NCBI GenBank assembly: GCA_026706225.1
Contig: JAPOZE010000250.1
Location: 1-5,630, forward strand
DNA length: 5,630 nt
Source of the DNA: Acidobacteriota bacterium
GTDB lineage: Bacteria; Acidobacteriota; Terriglobia; Versatilivoradales; Versatilivoraceae
Direction of reading: 5' to 3'
The notes beneath the pieces are model-generated. The model did not search any database. It was not told the origin of the DNA and saw only the letters and a list, made by a program, of their open reading frames with translations. Shown here in pieces: positions 5,179-5,630 of this stretch; the stretch's first letter is position 1, and every line of letters starts with the position of its first letter. Position numbers and translations under genes: made by a program.

Positions 5179-5630
5179 ATGAACTGGAAGTTCGGGGACA
5201 ACATCAACACGGACCTGATCACTCCGGGCCGTTACAACATCACCACCGACCCCAAGGAGTTGGCCAAGGCCTGCTTCATCGAGTATCGTCCGGAGTTCCG
5301 ACAGCAAGTTCAACCCGGCGACTTCGTGGTGGCCGGTCACAACTTCGGCTGCGGGAGCTCGCGCGAGACGGCGGCGGTGGCGCTCAAGCACTCCCACCTG
5401 CGAGCCGTCATCGCCAAGTCCTTCGCCCGGATCTTCTTTCGCAACGCCATAAACCTGGGGCTTCTGTGTGTCATTGCCGATACCGACTCCATCGAGGAGA
5501 GCGACCGATTGGAATTGAACATTCAGGCGCAGGTGCTTCGCAACGCCACCAGGGATCGGACCATCCCGATTGAAATTCCCGGCATGATGCTCCGGCTCCA
5601 TCAGGAAGGCGGCATCATCAACTTTCTCAA
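5179..5630 (+). CDS. leuD: 3-isopropylmalate dehydratase / LeuD-DmdB-family small subunit, 3' end beyond window
   Basis: Small subunit that completes the hydro-lyase by supplying the swivelling domain next to the iron-sulfur cluster. It opens MNWKFGDNINTDLITPGRY (1-19) and has the hallmark GHNFGCGSSRE (53-63), then AVIAKSFARIFFRNAINLG (76-94). It ends in the window at GGIINFL (144-150). Members of the short archaeal-type family are about 160-170 residues, so probably only some 10-20 residues are missing. The specificity loop after Gly-Arg-Tyr reads YNITTD. It is not the YLRT of isopropylmalate enzymes nor the YLVY of homoaconitases, so the substrate is open; 2,3-dimethylmalate dehydratase is another family member. 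The ATG at 5179 is 17 nt after the large-subunit stop, with GAGG (5164-5167) 11 nt upstream. The gene itself looks intact. Confidence 0.88.
   Translation, partial: MNWKFGDNINTDLITPGRYNITTDPKELAKACFIEYRPEFRQQVQPGDFVVAGHNFGCGSSRETAAVALKHSHLRAVIAKSFARIFFRNAINLGLLCVIADTDSIEESDRLELNIQAQVLRNATRDRTIPIEIPGMMLRLHQEGGIINFL

Noticed and set aside
1..5630. CRISPR array, insertion sequence, phage or toxin-antitoxin module
   Set aside because: No regularly spaced repeats, transposase motifs, terminal inverted repeats with target duplications, or small paired genes were found. The only direct repeat is the leuC duplication.

Overview
The window is GC-rich bacterial DNA with tightly packed genes on both strands. 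It carries one partial tRNA gene, a two-gene minus-strand unit, a divergent secreted hydrolase gene, and a plus-strand LeuCD-type hydro-lyase operon that runs off the right edge. Signal peptides, sigma70-like promoters and Shine-Dalgarno sites mark it as bacterial. The mix of an archaeal-type LeuC/LeuD pair, a PlsC-domain protein with a C-terminal membrane region and an unrecognised coiled-coil membrane protein would suit a GC-rich, little-cultured phylum such as Acidobacteriota. That placement is a guess; no marker gene settles it.

Left edge (1-328): the 5' 50 nt of a minus-strand tRNA-Phe(GAA). It has a near-consensus sigma70 promoter with a 17-bp spacer, and an 11-bp perfect hairpin fills most of the leader between the promoter and the tRNA. 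The rest, up to the acyltransferase stop codon, shows only a weak hairpin.

Minus-strand unit (329-2622): a coiled-coil, single-pass membrane protein of unknown function (1702-2622, strong Shine-Dalgarno) is followed 17 nt later by a PlsC-type acyltransferase (329-1684). They are probably co-transcribed, which suggests an envelope or membrane-lipid setting.

Divergent spacer (2623-2845): a 10-bp perfect inverted repeat with 30 nt between its arms, and a promoter candidate for the plus-strand gene. Gene 2846-3646 encodes an exported alpha/beta hydrolase with a visible Ser-Asp-His triad.

Hydro-lyase operon (3738-5630): a TATAAT promoter, then the large subunit (LeuC/homoaconitase family) and 17 nt later the small subunit (LeuD/DmdB family, truncated by the window end). 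The two subunits would form one [4Fe-4S] hydro-lyase, most often 3-isopropylmalate dehydratase of leucine synthesis. The large-subunit gene is broken by an exact 54-bp repeat (4664-4717 and 4722-4775, offset 58 bp). The offset is not a multiple of three, so it causes a +1 frameshift. Removing 58 bp restores a normal 417-residue protein. All three cluster-ligand cysteines lie after the break, so the upstream fragment alone cannot be active. This lesion, whether real mutation or assembly error, is the most notable feature. I see no CRISPR array, insertion sequence, phage gene or defence system.
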